A stretch of 64,000 nt of DNA from Branchiostoma belcheri. Taxonomy: Eukaryota > Chordata > Leptocardii > Amphioxiformes > Branchiostomatidae. Below are positions 40,201 through 49,962 of this stretch, in pieces. The DNA lies in the NCBI RefSeq assembly GCF_001625305.1, contig NW_017802491.1:3276711-3340710 (forward strand). Reading direction: 5' to 3'. A program made the position numbers and the translations under genes. Position 1 is the first letter of the stretch; each line of letters opens with the position of its first letter. A model generated the notes under the pieces. It searched no databases, had not been told where the DNA came from, and saw nothing but the letters and a program-made list of their open reading frames with translations.

Positions 40201-43200
40201 AGTCAGTCAGGTGGGCAGGAGCATGATTTAGGCTAGAGGATCTCCTGTAGGAAGTTTACTTTTCAGGTCAGCTTTTTCTTCCCATATTGTTTATCAAGGC
40301 AGACTGCTGTGAATAAGCTTGCCAAAGTTGTCTGTCCAACTCCATAAAGAACATGGACAAAACTGTCTCTCTCTATTGAAATATGGTCCCTTTCCTCCAT
40401 TAGCTGTGTAAATGTTTGGAAGGATTGGGGACTGTCAGCACTGTTCTAATTGGTTGCATTATTATGGGTGGGATTACAAAGGTCAAGTTCAAACACAGCT
40501 GTTAAGGCTGTACCAAACAAAGGTAATTAATGAACTTGAACTTAAGAAGTAAACTTAAGAACCCAACGCATGCCAAACCATCAGAAGTTAAGCATTCTTA
40601 TCCCCCACATGCTACAGTACCTTGAGACTTGAGACCATGAAATGGATACAAGCTACATTTGTCCAATAATTCAACATGCTAATGATGAAGTTTTCCATCT
40701 GGTAGATGACACACAATTTCTGTTCCTCAGGCCACAGTGGCATGACCAACGGTCATCACAGCTACCGACCTCTGACCCCTGCAACATCTAAAACGTCCCT
40801 CCACCAGTCGGCCAGGTCGGAGAGTTCCCAGCATGCCATGAGTGAAGGGGTCATCGGGATTGTCGACATGTTTGGCTTTGAAGCATCAGAGGTGAGAAGA
40901 GTTACTTTACACAAAAGTTAAGAACTGGGCATCTCATCTTCCTTACTTTTTGTATGTGACTGTTAGTCATTTGCATGTGAAGCAAGGGACAGGGTCACAG
41001 GGTAGTTTGATAGCTCAGAACTTTACTAAGCCTATTGCAATAGTTTTGGATTTTCAAGTTTTATAAAAATATATTTGAAGTAGTAGTTGGCATACCCTGG
41101 GAGCCATCCTCGTCGCCGCGGGCCCAACGTTGGGTCGGAGGACCTAGGGGTTTTTCGTAATTACTATCAGCGCGCGGCCTAGAGGGTTTCCGCATGTGGT
41201 GCCCAGCGTAGGGCGGGGAGGGCGTGTGCCGGGGACGGGCTAACCAGGGCCCGCGGCGTTCACTAACTCTCCGCGACGACCAACGAGGATGGCTCCCAGG
41301 GTATAGTTGGCAATGATTCTTCCTCTAATGATAGCCTCATTTTGTGTCGTCTTTCAGTCAAACCAGTTTGAGCAGCTGTGTATGAACCTGTGTGCTGAGA
41401 CCCTCCAGCATTTCTACAGCACACATGTCTTCAGGACCACACAACAGAGTGCCAGGTGAGCAGCCTTACTCATACACAACAGCTAGGTCTTTACTTCCAA
41501 TAGGCCTTTCAATGGAAATAGAAGTAATGAAATCTGGGATGTCAGAAGTAAAATTGTCTCTGTTCATACCTCCACCACTACTATTAAGTTCACACGGTAC
41601 TACAGAGTACTAAGGTATCTACACGGTACTAAGGTATCTACAGAGACCAAATGCGTGATATCCACAAAAATCCTTGGACTGTAACAAGTGTAAAGTGTAT
41701 TTGTTGCTGAGTGCATGTTTGTCTCCATCCCTGCAGGGATGAGAGTGTGTACTGTGATGTGGAGATAGACTGCCAGGACAACGCCCCCTGTATCGAGCTC
41801 ATCACTTGTCAGAGAACGGGGCTGCTCAGTCTGCTGGACAAGGAGGGGGCACACACCCAGAGTGCATCATGGGAAGGCTATCTCCAGAGGGTGGTTGAAC
41901 AACATAACAGTCATGAATGGTTAGACCTGTTGTTTTAGTATAGTTATGATGCTAGCATCGTATTTATCTCTGCTAAATTGCATATACGTACTTTCATGTG
42001 ATGAATACAATATATGCTTTTGTTGATGATATGTTGTAGTTGCCTGTAGTAAAAGTTTGTATTGTTCCAGTTTCTCCCAGCCGGAGTGTGAGGGTCCGGA
42101 CACCTCCAGCTTCACCATCAGACACTTCACCGGTCCTGTCACCTACGACGCCTCCTCCCTCCTCCACACCAACAACGACACTGTCCCCGACGACATCATC
42201 TGTATCTTCTCTAGAAACAACTGCAACTTTGGCTTCGTCACCCATCTCTACTCCAATGAGCTGAAAGTACAAGGTGGGACACTGGTGGTTTTAACTACAC
42301 TAGAATATTCCTTTATTCCAGTATACATTCATGTAATTGTTTCAATGTGCTGTTCACCTGCAATGTATTGAACCAAATTTACCAATAATGCCAAACATGA
42401 TGTCAGTGGAAGCTAAAAGGCTCGAAAGTTAAACTTGATTACACCCATTTATTTTCCACAGGTGGGAATGGGCCTCAGGGCATGACACATCGCATTTCAC
42501 CACCGATATCATCCGAATCAAATGGGTAAGACTTGTTGTACTCTCAACTATTCTGCTGAAGGGGTGTCATAGAAACAGAGATATTTTGTACTTTTTATCA
42601 TGACTGGGAAGGAAGTGATGTTTTCAGTATTCTGGTAAGGCTTGGAGAATGATAATGCCTTAAATGTCAGAATTATCCATATGGCCTGCTTGTGTAAAGG
42701 CTAACAGTAAAATTTGTGCTGTGCTGCATTAATATTAGCACATTACTATTAGTATATTGAGGATAACTTCTTGAATGACTTCAAGCTTTTTGAAATGTCT
42801 ATCAGCATTGACACATTCATTTTGTTTGCTTCCAGCCAACGGGAGGGCAGGAGAACCCTGTCCAGAGACTTCCAGACCAGACTGGACAATCTGCTGAAGA
42901 CCATCGTCATGGCCAAGCCTCACTTTGTCAGGTGTATCAGGGTAAGTCCTCTATTGGATTACTGCCAGTTTGGGGATATAGAAAGATGTGGTCTGGTCAC
43001 CATCAAAGGATGTAAACTCAGAAATGCATATACTAGCTATCAACACCCTGCTATTGTGGCACAAGCCCAAAGTGGTCCTGTGATGACAACATGGTTGATG
43101 CGTTGTTTGTTCTGACTGTCTGGACCCTTCCCTCCCACAGTCCAACAGTCAGGAGGAGCCTGAGCTGTTCACCAGGGACGTGGTGTGCAGACAGATCAGG

Positions 43201-45537
43201 GCCCTGCACATCCTGGAGACAGTCAACCTGTACGCTGGAGGTGAGGGGGATAATACACAATATTAATATACATGTATCTTGGCCATTTATTATGATGTGT
43301 TGGCAGGATGATGATAGGCAATATTACTGATATCATGGCCATTTGTGGCATCGTTGTATGGCTTCTTACCAATGGTAATAATGATGAGCTTCATTAGGCT
43401 GGTCTGGATCTGTTTTTCTTCATACCTGATTAATGTTCATTCCAAAGTGTACATGTGTAAACTATCAGTGTACAGGAGGTAACATAACATTTCACAGATG
43501 CCAAAGAGAGTAATTAACAGGCATATTGAACCTCCCCTCCAGGCTATCCCCACAGAATGCGGCTGAAGACGTTCAACAACAGGTTCCGATTCCTCGTGCC
43601 CTGGAGGAGACGAGCCAAGATGGAGGACATGCCGCAGGATGAGTGCAAGGTCAGTGGAAGGTCATATCATTACAACCAATCAGGCACTGCCTCAGGACGT
43701 TTGTAAAGTGGTTGGGTATACTGTATTGCATTGCTTGAGTTTACTTTTATTTGTTTTACTTCGATAGGTACTAAACCACTCCCAACATAATGTGAAACTT
43801 GACGTCTCTTTCCAAACGTGTGTTTGGGCCATTTCAATCTAGAGTGGTTGAACTACATTTACCTCAAAATCTTGATTACCGTTTCTTTGTATCCTCATCA
43901 TATGATTGCTGTAACATTATGGTTACTGTTTCTGTATTGTAACATTATTTTATCCTTTTCTTGCAGCTGATTCTGGATGGGTTCCTCCAGGCAGTAGACA
44001 GCAGTGACCTGCCCTACACCAGTGCTAACTGGGCCATCGGCAAGAAACACATTTTCCTCAGGTGAGGCCTGTTTGACTTACCTTGTCTGCACAACACAAG
44101 GCAAGACTACAAGTATCATGAAAGTTCATCTGTGTTGGTAGTTAACTGTGTTACATGTTTAAAGTTAAAACTTTTGATCGAAAGTTATAACTTTATACAC
44201 AGGGCAAGACTGGTTCTTTTTCGTCTTATTTCCTAAAAAATTTGAACTGACTTTTGCAATAGAGATACTTAATTCTCTAAATAGCACACTTGTGAATGAC
44301 ATGCTTGCTGCCACATGACTGACCCTGCCTGTCTGTGCCTGTCCCAGTGAGGGAGCGAGGCAGCAGCTGGAGAATGTACGGGACATCAGGAGAGACCAGG
44401 CCGCCACCCTCATCCAGGCCTACGTCAGGCGGAGGCTGTGTGTCAAGAAATGGCCGTCCATACGGAGGTCCCTGGAGCTGAGGAAAAGGGCGCGGTCCAG
44501 GTCAAGGTCACGCAGCAGATCAAGGTCACCTCACAGGTATGAAGGTTAACCTGTCTTCAGGCATTTGATACAGATGTTTTATAAGTTAATACATTAACTT
44601 CACCTGCTGACACTGAGCGCTTTGCTATTTGGTGAAAAGTTGATCTTAACTGTTACTCAAGTTCTTCATGTGTTGTCTTCCAGTGCCAGGAATCGGCCCC
44701 AGCCTATCCCAGTGATGGAGAACAACCACGACCGCTGTGATACCAAAACTATCCAGCAAACCTGCTGCCTGTACGGCATGGACATGGTAAGACTTTTTAT
44801 CTGAGCTGCTTTTCACCTTTTTCTTATTATTAACACTTTGATTACTAGTATAGTGATGTGAAGGATTTCAGTCACTGCTTATTTGAACAAAATCTGTACT
44901 GACCATGGCAGAAGTCAGTTGAATAGTCATGATTAAAGCCTTGGTTCCTTGTTAGTACATGTATGTTTCTTTCATCCATTATGTAGTTAGTATCCTCTGT
45001 GTTGTACTGTACCTGTACTGACAAAGTTTTCCCCTCCTGCCTACAGGACTGCCCTCCCCCCGTCCCTCCCAGCCGAGGCTACACCGTCAACGGCAACATG
45101 AAGATGAGCTTTCCACAGATGAGGGTGATGAAGCAAGGCTACCCTGGTGAGGACTTGGTTTTATATGTGTGTGTCCTTGTTACCATGACAATCTCTATTT
45201 TTATTTCAATCTGCTGGTATGGCCGCCACTTGACATAACAAATCAGTTTTACAAGCATGTGGTGGCAGTTGTTAATATTATATTGAATGGAACAAGCACC
45301 ACCCTGTGCTTTGTAAGTGGTATAAGTGTTTGAAGAAGTCTTTACGATATTTATTTTTCTTCCCTAGAAGATGGAGGGAAGTCAGATCGGGTGTTGCGTA
45401 AAGGTGACTCAGTGAAGGTTGTTGGAGTGTCTCCGAGGCGGGGCTACCTGATCGTGGAGCATTCTAACACAAAACTGCACGTACCGTACCAACTGATGGA
45501 GCTACGAACCACCAACGGCCTGGCAAAGGCCTGCTGA
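10207..45537 (+). CDS. Unconventional myosin, possibly class XX (dachs-like), 25 coding exons, about 1010 aa
   Basis: This is an actin-based motor with one heavy chain and no long coiled coil. Residues 1-115 are a short N-terminal region with a Ser/Arg-rich stretch (RMSSRRGSRRASVCSQSS). The motor covers about 115-830. Visible marks are P-loop GENGSGKT (176-183), switch I NSESSR (about 225-230), switch II DMFGFE (about 497-502), the relay region NQFEQLCMN, and the SH1-side motif HFVRCIRSN plus ILETVNLYAGGYPHRM. About 55 Ser/Thr/His-rich residues are inserted just before switch II, where most myosins have a short linker. One IQ motif follows (AATLIQAYVRRR, about 838-860), then an RS tract, a Pro-rich patch PPPVPPSRGY, and a terminal segment VLRKGDSVKVVGVSPRRGYL that looks SH3-like. 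In flies the class XX myosin Dachs acts at the cell cortex in Fat/Dachsous signalling. The one-IQ layout and phrases such as HEKNFHIFYQMLAG suggested that class to me, but class XVI or an orphan class cannot be excluded. Myosin identity is certain. Confidence 0.93.
10283..21177 (+). other. Myosin intron 1, 10.9 kb, with one MITE
   Basis: No coding exon with domain support or phase-matched splice sites was found between 10283 and 21177. The only structured element recognised is the palindromic MITE at 17255-17359. A long first intron is common for regulatory sequence, but no specific enhancer can be named from the sequence alone. Confidence 0.5.
17255..17359. mobile_element. MITE A, 105 bp palindrome with 9-bp target-site duplication
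   Basis: The ends are inverted repeats beginning TAGCCTGGGTACCATCC, about 24 bp with one or two mismatches. A second inner stem (CGCAACGCTCGAAAAA and its complement, around a 5-base loop) makes almost the whole element one hairpin. The flanks are identical 9-mers, CTGATGACT at 17246-17254 and at 17360-17368. A 9-bp duplication fits Mutator-like (or Merlin-like, 8-9 bp) transposition. There is no coding capacity. The identical duplication copies suggest a fairly recent insertion. Confidence 0.9.
30861..31028 (+). repeat. 84-bp tandem duplication spanning the end of myosin exon 9 and its splice donor
   Basis: Bases 30861-30944 and 30945-31028 are two adjacent copies with a single difference (TTTGAG versus TTCGAG). 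Each copy carries the last 48 bases of exon 9 (LLCDDMEDRYRFEAWR), the donor GTGAGT and 36 bases of intron. The unit is 28 codons long and has no stop in the exon frame, so use of the second donor at 30993 would insert 28 residues in frame (VSLGECLSFAIF, then a second LLCDDMEDRYRFEAWR). Use of the first donor gives the normal myosin sequence. The near identity means the duplication is young. Confidence 0.95.
33730..37229 (-). CDS. Collagen/C1q-domain secreted protein, form A (251 aa), distal terminal exon
   Basis: The terminal exon 33730-34259 starts with an AG acceptor in phase 1. It encodes a short collagen-like run (GDRGFPGRTGKMGPKG, then Gly-X-Y triplets to GPPGPPEK) and a complete C1q globular domain: SAFSVIRSKP, FNLYTGKFYCVIAGIYYF, LIVGDQVWMRMDYGDH, and the terminal ITFSGHLVF. 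C1q domains form trimers with a jelly-roll fold and act in innate recognition or extracellular signalling. No signal peptide or first exon of its own is visible between 34260 and 35949. The only available start is the signal-peptide exon at 37004-37229, whose phase-1 donor fits and gives 756 nt. The alternative is a separate gene with an unseen first exon or a broken copy. The domain call is firm; the exon link is inference. Confidence 0.65.
34988..35100. repeat. Imperfect 113-bp palindrome, possible degraded MITE
   Basis: The arm TACAAATCCAACCTAG with AAAGTCAAACT is mirrored by AGTTTGACTTC and CTAAGATTGGATTTGTA across a short centre. The arms extend for about 45 bp with several mismatches and one small gap near the outer ends. 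No clean target-site duplication was found, so this is either an old foldback element or a degraded MITE. It lies between the two C1q terminal exons. Confidence 0.7.
35950..37229 (-). CDS. Collagen/C1q-domain secreted protein, form B (269 aa)
   Basis: Two coding exons: 37004-37229 and 35950-36533, joined in phase 1. The ATG at 37229 opens a signal peptide (MTSILYTILIIPACLAVS), followed by an SGQGK-type repeat and a Cys patch, CVRCC. A collagen-like stretch follows (GDPGWPGPVGVRGPTG, GPPGLEGARGPRG), about ten Gly-X-Y triplets, then an N-glycosylation site (NAT) and a full C1q domain: AAFSALRASP, FNNDTGVFYCMIPGIYHF, LDKGDRVWLRLAG, ITFNGYLAVP. An acceptor at 37253 suggests an untranslated exon further upstream. 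The expected role is a secreted trimeric recognition or matrix protein, as in the large amphioxus C1q family. The gene sits wholly within a myosin intron on the opposite strand. Confidence 0.88.
41093..41303. mobile_element. MITE B, 211 bp GC-rich element with 9-bp target-site duplication
   Basis: The ends are inverted repeats TACCCTGGGAGCCATCCTCG. The flanks are identical 9-mers TAGTTGGCA at 41084-41092 and 41304-41312. The interior is markedly GC-rich (for example GCCGCGGGCCC) against an AT-rich myosin intron 13, so the element stands out by composition alone. It has no coding capacity. The 9-bp duplication and the 5'-TA[C/G]CC end relate it to the elements at 17255, 51849 and 52959. Confidence 0.92.
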
Positions 45538-46757
45538 CACACACATGGCCTGCAAGGAACCTTTGTATAGAACCTACCAATCATACTACTACCTGGTAGT
45601 TTTAGGAAATCCAAATAGTGCTAGAGTACATTGTAGACCAAAATGTGGAAATGTTGTTACAGTATCATTTTGCATGGATTAGTTATTGTGCTTTAATTAG
45701 TATGTTTTGTGTCTCAATTGAGATGTTATGGTTTATGTTGATACTCTTGTTTCCTTGCAGACCATGTAGTACCTGGTATTCATCATTTGTTGCATTATTT
45801 AGAAGATTTCAGTAAGCATGTGGATGGTATTTTATTGGCAATGAAACAGAGATTGGTCACGTGAACTTATTGGTCAGTATAATATTGTAATCGACCTTAT
45901 TGATGACTTCCTCAGTACATGTAATTTGTGATTATGTGTCAGCTTAAAAAGCCACAGTCTACAGAAACATAGCTACATTGTAGGCGTGAAGACTTAACAA
46001 GCAATGAGTTCCTCTAGTGTCTTGAGCTGTACAACAGACCACTGGAGGGTCTAGACTGTTGTGGAAGGGATGTTATCAAAGACGAAATAAGTACAAAGTG
46101 TACACAGCTTGAAGGAGCTCATCAAACTGTCATTGTTGATGTCAGTATTGACAATTTGTTCAAGGGGTGATGCCAACAGACATGAAGGAACTTAAGACAA
46201 TGGAGATCACAAATGGTGACAAGTCTTTGAGAATAAGGTATTCCTTGAATGGCAATTACTGGTATTTCAACAAGGGCAGAAATGAAGTCTGGAGAACTGT
46301 ACAGACATGTAAAGCCATGTGTAACTTATATGCCAGTAATGTACATATATGTTGAGTAACATACAGTAGTATTAGATTTTCAGTCTACATCCATTTTACT
46401 CATAGGAAGCTAGATTTTAACTAATAAGACTGATCTTAATGTCTATGTACATACCTTGTACAGATCTTTTGTATAAAACTATTATTGTACATATAAAACT
46501 TGTGTAAAATGCCTAACGGTACAAACAGTAGTTATAGCCACTTGGCAACAACATGTTCACTTGGTTCTTGTTATTTATTTTCATACTATTCCTCAGCACT
46601 CCATAGGATGTGCTGCCTTACTGTAACACAATAAAGTTCTATTCTTAAATAAAAACGTCTGTGTTGGTCCATCGGTGAAATGAGTATAGAAAAACACAGA
46701 GAAATTACCAGCAAAGGCAGGCTATTTTCTCCATAGGGTACACTTTCCTTCCTGCTT
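45538..46757 (+). other. Myosin 3' UTR and polyadenylation region, tail-to-tail with C7orf50
   Basis: After the TGA at 45535-45537 an AT-rich non-coding stretch runs to AATAAA at 46630-46635, with a second AATAAA near 46648. The C7orf50 stop on the other strand is at 46758, so the two genes converge with only about 100 bases between their likely ends. Confidence 0.75.
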
Positions 46758-48433
46758 CTATACCAGCACCTGCAGCACCTGTCTCACACGCTCCAGCTGG
46801 ACAGCTGACACGGTCTCACCTGTACATGAAAACATGAGAAAACATCTACTCACAAGATTGAATGAGACTTCTCTTGTTCTTGTTTAGGTGCTCACAAGAT
46901 TGAACAAGAATCCTCCTGTAGTTCTTGCTTAGGCGTTCACAACGTTAACTTCAAACAGGCTTGCCCCGTACCTGTTACTTCCTCCTCCCCGTGTTCCTGA
47001 CCCTGCAGGAGTTTCTCCGCCTCGGCGACAGTCGTCTCCCTCCCCTTCCCCTGCAGACCAGCCAGGTACTCCAGCAGGATGGGGAAGTCTTCATCAGACA
47101 CCTGCAGACACCATAGAAACATGTATAAACAGACATTAACCAACCTCACCAAGTTGTTACAAACGTACATACACAACTAGATTTGAAATCAAAACCTGGC
47201 AATAAACAGAGCTCTTGTTAGTGTCATTAGCTACACCTACAACCCACTGGCGTATGGTCCTGTACAACATAAATCTCTATCTGTACAGCCAGTCTAACGA
47301 CCCCTTGGTGTGCGTTGTACCTTGTCTGTGTTGTACATGTTCCTGAGCAGCCACACCTGTCGCACCTTGCGGAACACCCAGTTGGGCCGATCCGACTTCC
47401 ACGTCTGCAGGTACACAGAGCCCAGGTGGACAACAGACTCTTTCTTCTCCTCTTCTTTTACAACTAATTGTGGCAAAATAGTATATTTGAAAAATGAAAT
47501 GACCAATAAGGCAAAGCATTTTCCACAAAAAAAGACATTTCAGTTGATGCTTAGACCACACCAATTTGATTTGTTGGTTCTCTGATTTTTTTTTTCAGAA
47601 AAAATATTACTGATGAAGTGACAGGGTGAAAAAAAAACAGACCTTGGCATCCTATGATAGCCCCAAATGCTACAAGAGAAGCTATGAAGTCAACATACAA
47701 GGCTGGTTTATAATAAAAACAAAAGAATTTTGAACACTTAGGGTGAAATAACTAGGAAGACATAGATTTTCATCAACTGTTTGAGCCAAAATATGAGCAT
47801 AAAATTAAGTGGGCCAACCTGGGAACCAATGGATTAAGTTGGTGTGGCCTTACTGGTATGTTGCAATTTATTTACCTGGCTCTTGAGGTAGTGCTGACTT
47901 CTTGGCTTCTTTCTTCCTCATTTTCTTCAACTTTCTCTCCATCTTCCTGACCTCCTCAGGACTTAGTTCCTCCTGCTCATCTTTATCTTCACCTCTCTCC
48001 TCCCCAGGTGTCTCCATCTCTTCCTTCGGTTGAAGATCTGCATCTTTTCCTCTACTCCTACTCTCCCCATCACTACTTCTGTCTTGTTTTCTAGGAATCT
48101 TTTTCTTGATCTGTTGAACCTTTTGACCAGAGTCATCTTTGCGTTTCTTTCTGTTCCTTTGTTGGGTGTCCGGATTTCTCCTTGTGGTGCCATCATCCAT
48201 CTGGGACTCATTCTCTACTTTATCATCAACTCTATCCTTCTGTCTTCTTTTCTTCTTTCCTTTACTCCTTTCTGAAGGGTCAAAGTTCACAGCTTCTCCA
48301 GAAGACAATAGTTTCTGGGGATCTGTCTTCATGATTTTTCCCTTTCCACAAAGTTTCAAGATTCCACAAACACTGGGTCCCGAACTCGGATTACTCTTTG
48401 AGTGCTTCACAATTGTAGGAACCACGAGGAAAT
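46758..48433 (-). CDS. C7orf50/WKF-domain nucleolar-type protein
   Basis: Exons 47876-48433, 47321-47454, 46972-47101 and 46758-46819 join in phase. A Lys/Glu-rich disordered first part ends with ELSPEEVRKMERKLKKMRK, close to the human C7orf50 linker ELSPEEQRVLERKLKK. The conserved part follows: LQTWKSDRPNWVFRKVRQVW, MYNTDKVSDEDFPILLEYLA, GLQGKGRETTVAEAEKLL and ERVRQVLQVLV at the C terminus. These match the WKF domain of human C7orf50 nearly block for block. The molecular role is poorly known; a basic, probably nucleolar protein is expected. The start is uncertain: ATG at 48332 gives 260 aa, but the exon is open further up to an acceptor at 48433. Candidate upstream ATGs at about 48936 and 48957 run into an in-frame TGA before they can join. 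Confidence 0.85.
46843..46945. repeat. Short tandem repeat of about 45 bp, two and a bit diverged units
   Basis: CTCACAAGATTGAA ... TTGTTCTTGTTTAGGTG is followed by CTCACAAGATTGAA ... TAGTTCTTGCTTAGGCG and a partial third TTCACAACG. It lies in the last intron of the C7orf50 gene, and the copies are diverged. Confidence 0.7.
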
Positions 48434-49475
48434 CTATTTGGCACAGAGATTAAATGTTAGACCATTCGTCTTAGACAACATCATGTCATAAGCCGCTGTA
48501 ACAGTGGCCTTATGTGTATAACGTTTACTAGCTTACATACGAATACATTCGTAAAAGGGGCTTCCTGAGTCGCCACGACTAGGCACAACCGAGCGTACGC
48601 TGCGTTATGACTCCCATGTTATTGGTGACTTGATACTTTGGAACAAGCGACAGATAAAAACAGGATTGGACAACGTTCACATGTTGCTGAAAAAATTATT
48701 CAGAGGTAGAAAAGCCCCCCTCCCCCATCATGCACTTGTAGTAGCTAGCTCAGGCCGAGAAAGATAAACGTTAAAAAAACTTCCTCACCACAACTGGCGC
48801 TTGCTGCTGCAAGCGTCCTGCTTTCAAGAAGTTTAAATTTTTTACGATGACTTCTCACAATCTCAGTAAAGATGTAAAGTCTTCAAAGTACCAGTCTGCA
48901 CACGTTTCCCACAGTGCTGGTAGCCATTTTGCCTGGGCTACTGTTCATGGTTCAAAAGCGCCGTCTATTGGCTAAAATATTATTGCAGGGCATGCTTCAA
49001 GTGGTGCCTTTCGCAAGCAGAAGTGGGTAGGGAGTGATTTCCAAGCAGATACTGGGGTACCCGGGTGGCAAGAGATTATATAAGGAAGATTGTGCCCTTT
49101 TTTGTCATGCCGTTTTCTGTTTCTACTCCTGAACAATCATCCTCACCGACCTCTGCACACGATTCAAAAGCTATGCCTATTTAATGACTTCAGTAGATTT
49201 TCTTTTCATCTATAACTCGCCTCTTTCTTTCAGCTTGGTACACAAGTTAAGGCATAAAGAGAATTCTCAGCTTGGTTTTAGTACTTCAATCAGCCAGTGT
49301 CATCTTTAGCGAAGCGTTAATCATTACTTGACATGTTTACACGGAAATCAACAAGACTTGCGATGCTAATGACATCTTTACAACTGCGTCAAACAATTTT
49401 ATCATTTATTCTTCGGCAGTTCCCCTTCATCGATAGGCACAGAAAACACTTGTCCATATGATAACTCGATATAAT
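48434..49475. other. Spacer between C7orf50 and the histone cluster
   Basis: The stretch probably carries the C7orf50 promoter and 5' untranslated exon: a strong donor at 48788/48789 reading minus, and ATGs at about 48936 and 48957. A TATATAAG at about 49077 on the plus strand looks like a core promoter facing the histone genes, but no coding frame follows it before 49476. No other gene is seen. Confidence 0.5.
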
Positions 49476-49495
49476 TCTTTCTGGAAGATGTGGGT

Positions 49496-49511
49496 GGCCC
49501 TGAAAAGGGCC
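49496..49511 (-). terminator. Histone 3' stem-loop of H2B copy 1
   Basis: Minus strand GGCCCTTTTCAGGGCC followed by ACCCA is the SLBP-binding 3' end signal of replication-dependent histone mRNAs. A purine-rich CAGAAAGAA just downstream (about 49476-49485) fits the U7 snRNA target (HDE). Confidence 0.97.
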
Positions 49512-49540
49512 GGGGTGTACTGGTCGGGCGGTCAGGCAGT

Positions 49541-49906
49541 TTACTTGGAGCTGGTGTACTTGGTGACGGCCTTGGTGCCCTCGCTGACGGCGTGCTTGGC
49601 CAGCTCGCCAGGCAGCAGCAGACGCACGGCGGTCTGGATCTCCCGGCTGCTGATGGTGGAGCGCTTGTTGTAGTGAGCCAAGCGGGAAGCCTCGCCAGCG
49701 ATACGTTCGAAGATATCGTTGACGAAGGAGTTCATGATGCCCATGGCCTTGCTGGAGACACCGGTGTCGGGGTGCACCTGCTTGAGGACCTTGTAGATGT
49801 AGACACCGAAGGACTCCTTTCTCCTTCTCCTCCTCTTGCCCTTGGCTCCAGCGGGCCTGGCCTTACCGGCCTTCTTGGCAGCTTTTCCTCCACCTTTGGG
49901 CGGCAT
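49541..49906 (-). CDS. Histone H2B, copy 1
   Basis: This is a complete single-exon, 121-residue core histone that pairs with H2A in the nucleosome. Lys/Arg-rich tail ([15 protein letters not shown]), then the histone fold: [40 protein letters not shown], the [20 protein letters not shown] segment, and the standard end AVTKYTSSK. It differs from copy 2 at the tail (RRRRRKES versus RRRKRRET) and IAGEAS versus IAAEAS. It is divergent from the H2A gene, with 469 bp between the two ATGs. The histone stem-loop and lack of introns mark it as replication-dependent (S-phase). Confidence 0.99.
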   Translation of the reverse strand: MPPKGGGKAAKKAGKARPAGAKGKRRRRRKESFGVYIYKVLKQVHPDTGVSSKAMGIMNSFVNDIFERIAGEASRLAHYNKRSTISSREIQTAVRLLLPGELAKHAVSEGTKAVTKYTSSK

Positions 49907-49962
49907 TTTCCCTCTATGCGGTTAGAACAGCGATTGAGAATGATGGCATACTGAGCTCAGTT

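Larger units (their letters stand above)
32170..40730 (+). other. Myosin intron 12, 8.6 kb, hosting C1q exons on the other strand
   Basis: This is the second-longest intron of the gene. It separates the Ser-rich insert into two exons just before switch II. It contains, on the minus strand, the C1q exons at 33730-34259, 35950-36533 and 37004-37252, plus an imperfect palindrome at 34988-35100. No coding exon was found at 37253-40730 or 32170-33729. Confidence 0.75.
10207..45537 (+). other. Exon map of the myosin gene
   Basis: Coding exons read from GT/AG sites with matching phases: 10207-10282, 21178-21318, 24868-25010, 25986-26149, 26408-26504, 27520-27597, 27847-27921, 30445-30529, 30802-30908, 31272-31398, 31563-31681, 32028-32169, 40731-40891, 41358-41455, 41737-41919, 42071-42273, 42462-42525, 42836-42941, 43141-43240, 43543-43649, 43967-44061, 44348-44536, 44684-44786, 45047-45146, 45368-45537. 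The sum is 3033 nt, which divides by three. The donor of exon 15 is the least certain: 41919 and 41937 both keep phase. Exon 1 starts at the ATG at 10207, with an in-frame TAA just upstream. An acceptor-like TGTTGTCTACCCAG ends two bases before the ATG, so a 5' untranslated exon probably lies further upstream. Exon 1 joins exon 2 in phase (AAG AAA G|CA), but its coding nature rests on one splice junction only. Confidence 0.8.

Noticed and set aside
48567-48600. GAGTCGCCACGACTA, similar to the end of the MITE at 52959
   Set aside because: Only one end is recognisable and no opposite end or 9-bp duplication could be found; it may be a relic.
48857-48900. A 30-bp intron that would join the C7orf50 upstream ATG to the downstream frame
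   Set aside because: It is phase-compatible but far below normal intron length in animals.
49070-49140. TATATAAG box followed by T-runs, suggesting an snRNA or a lost histone gene
   Set aside because: No RNA secondary structure signature or coding frame follows before the H2B 3' end.
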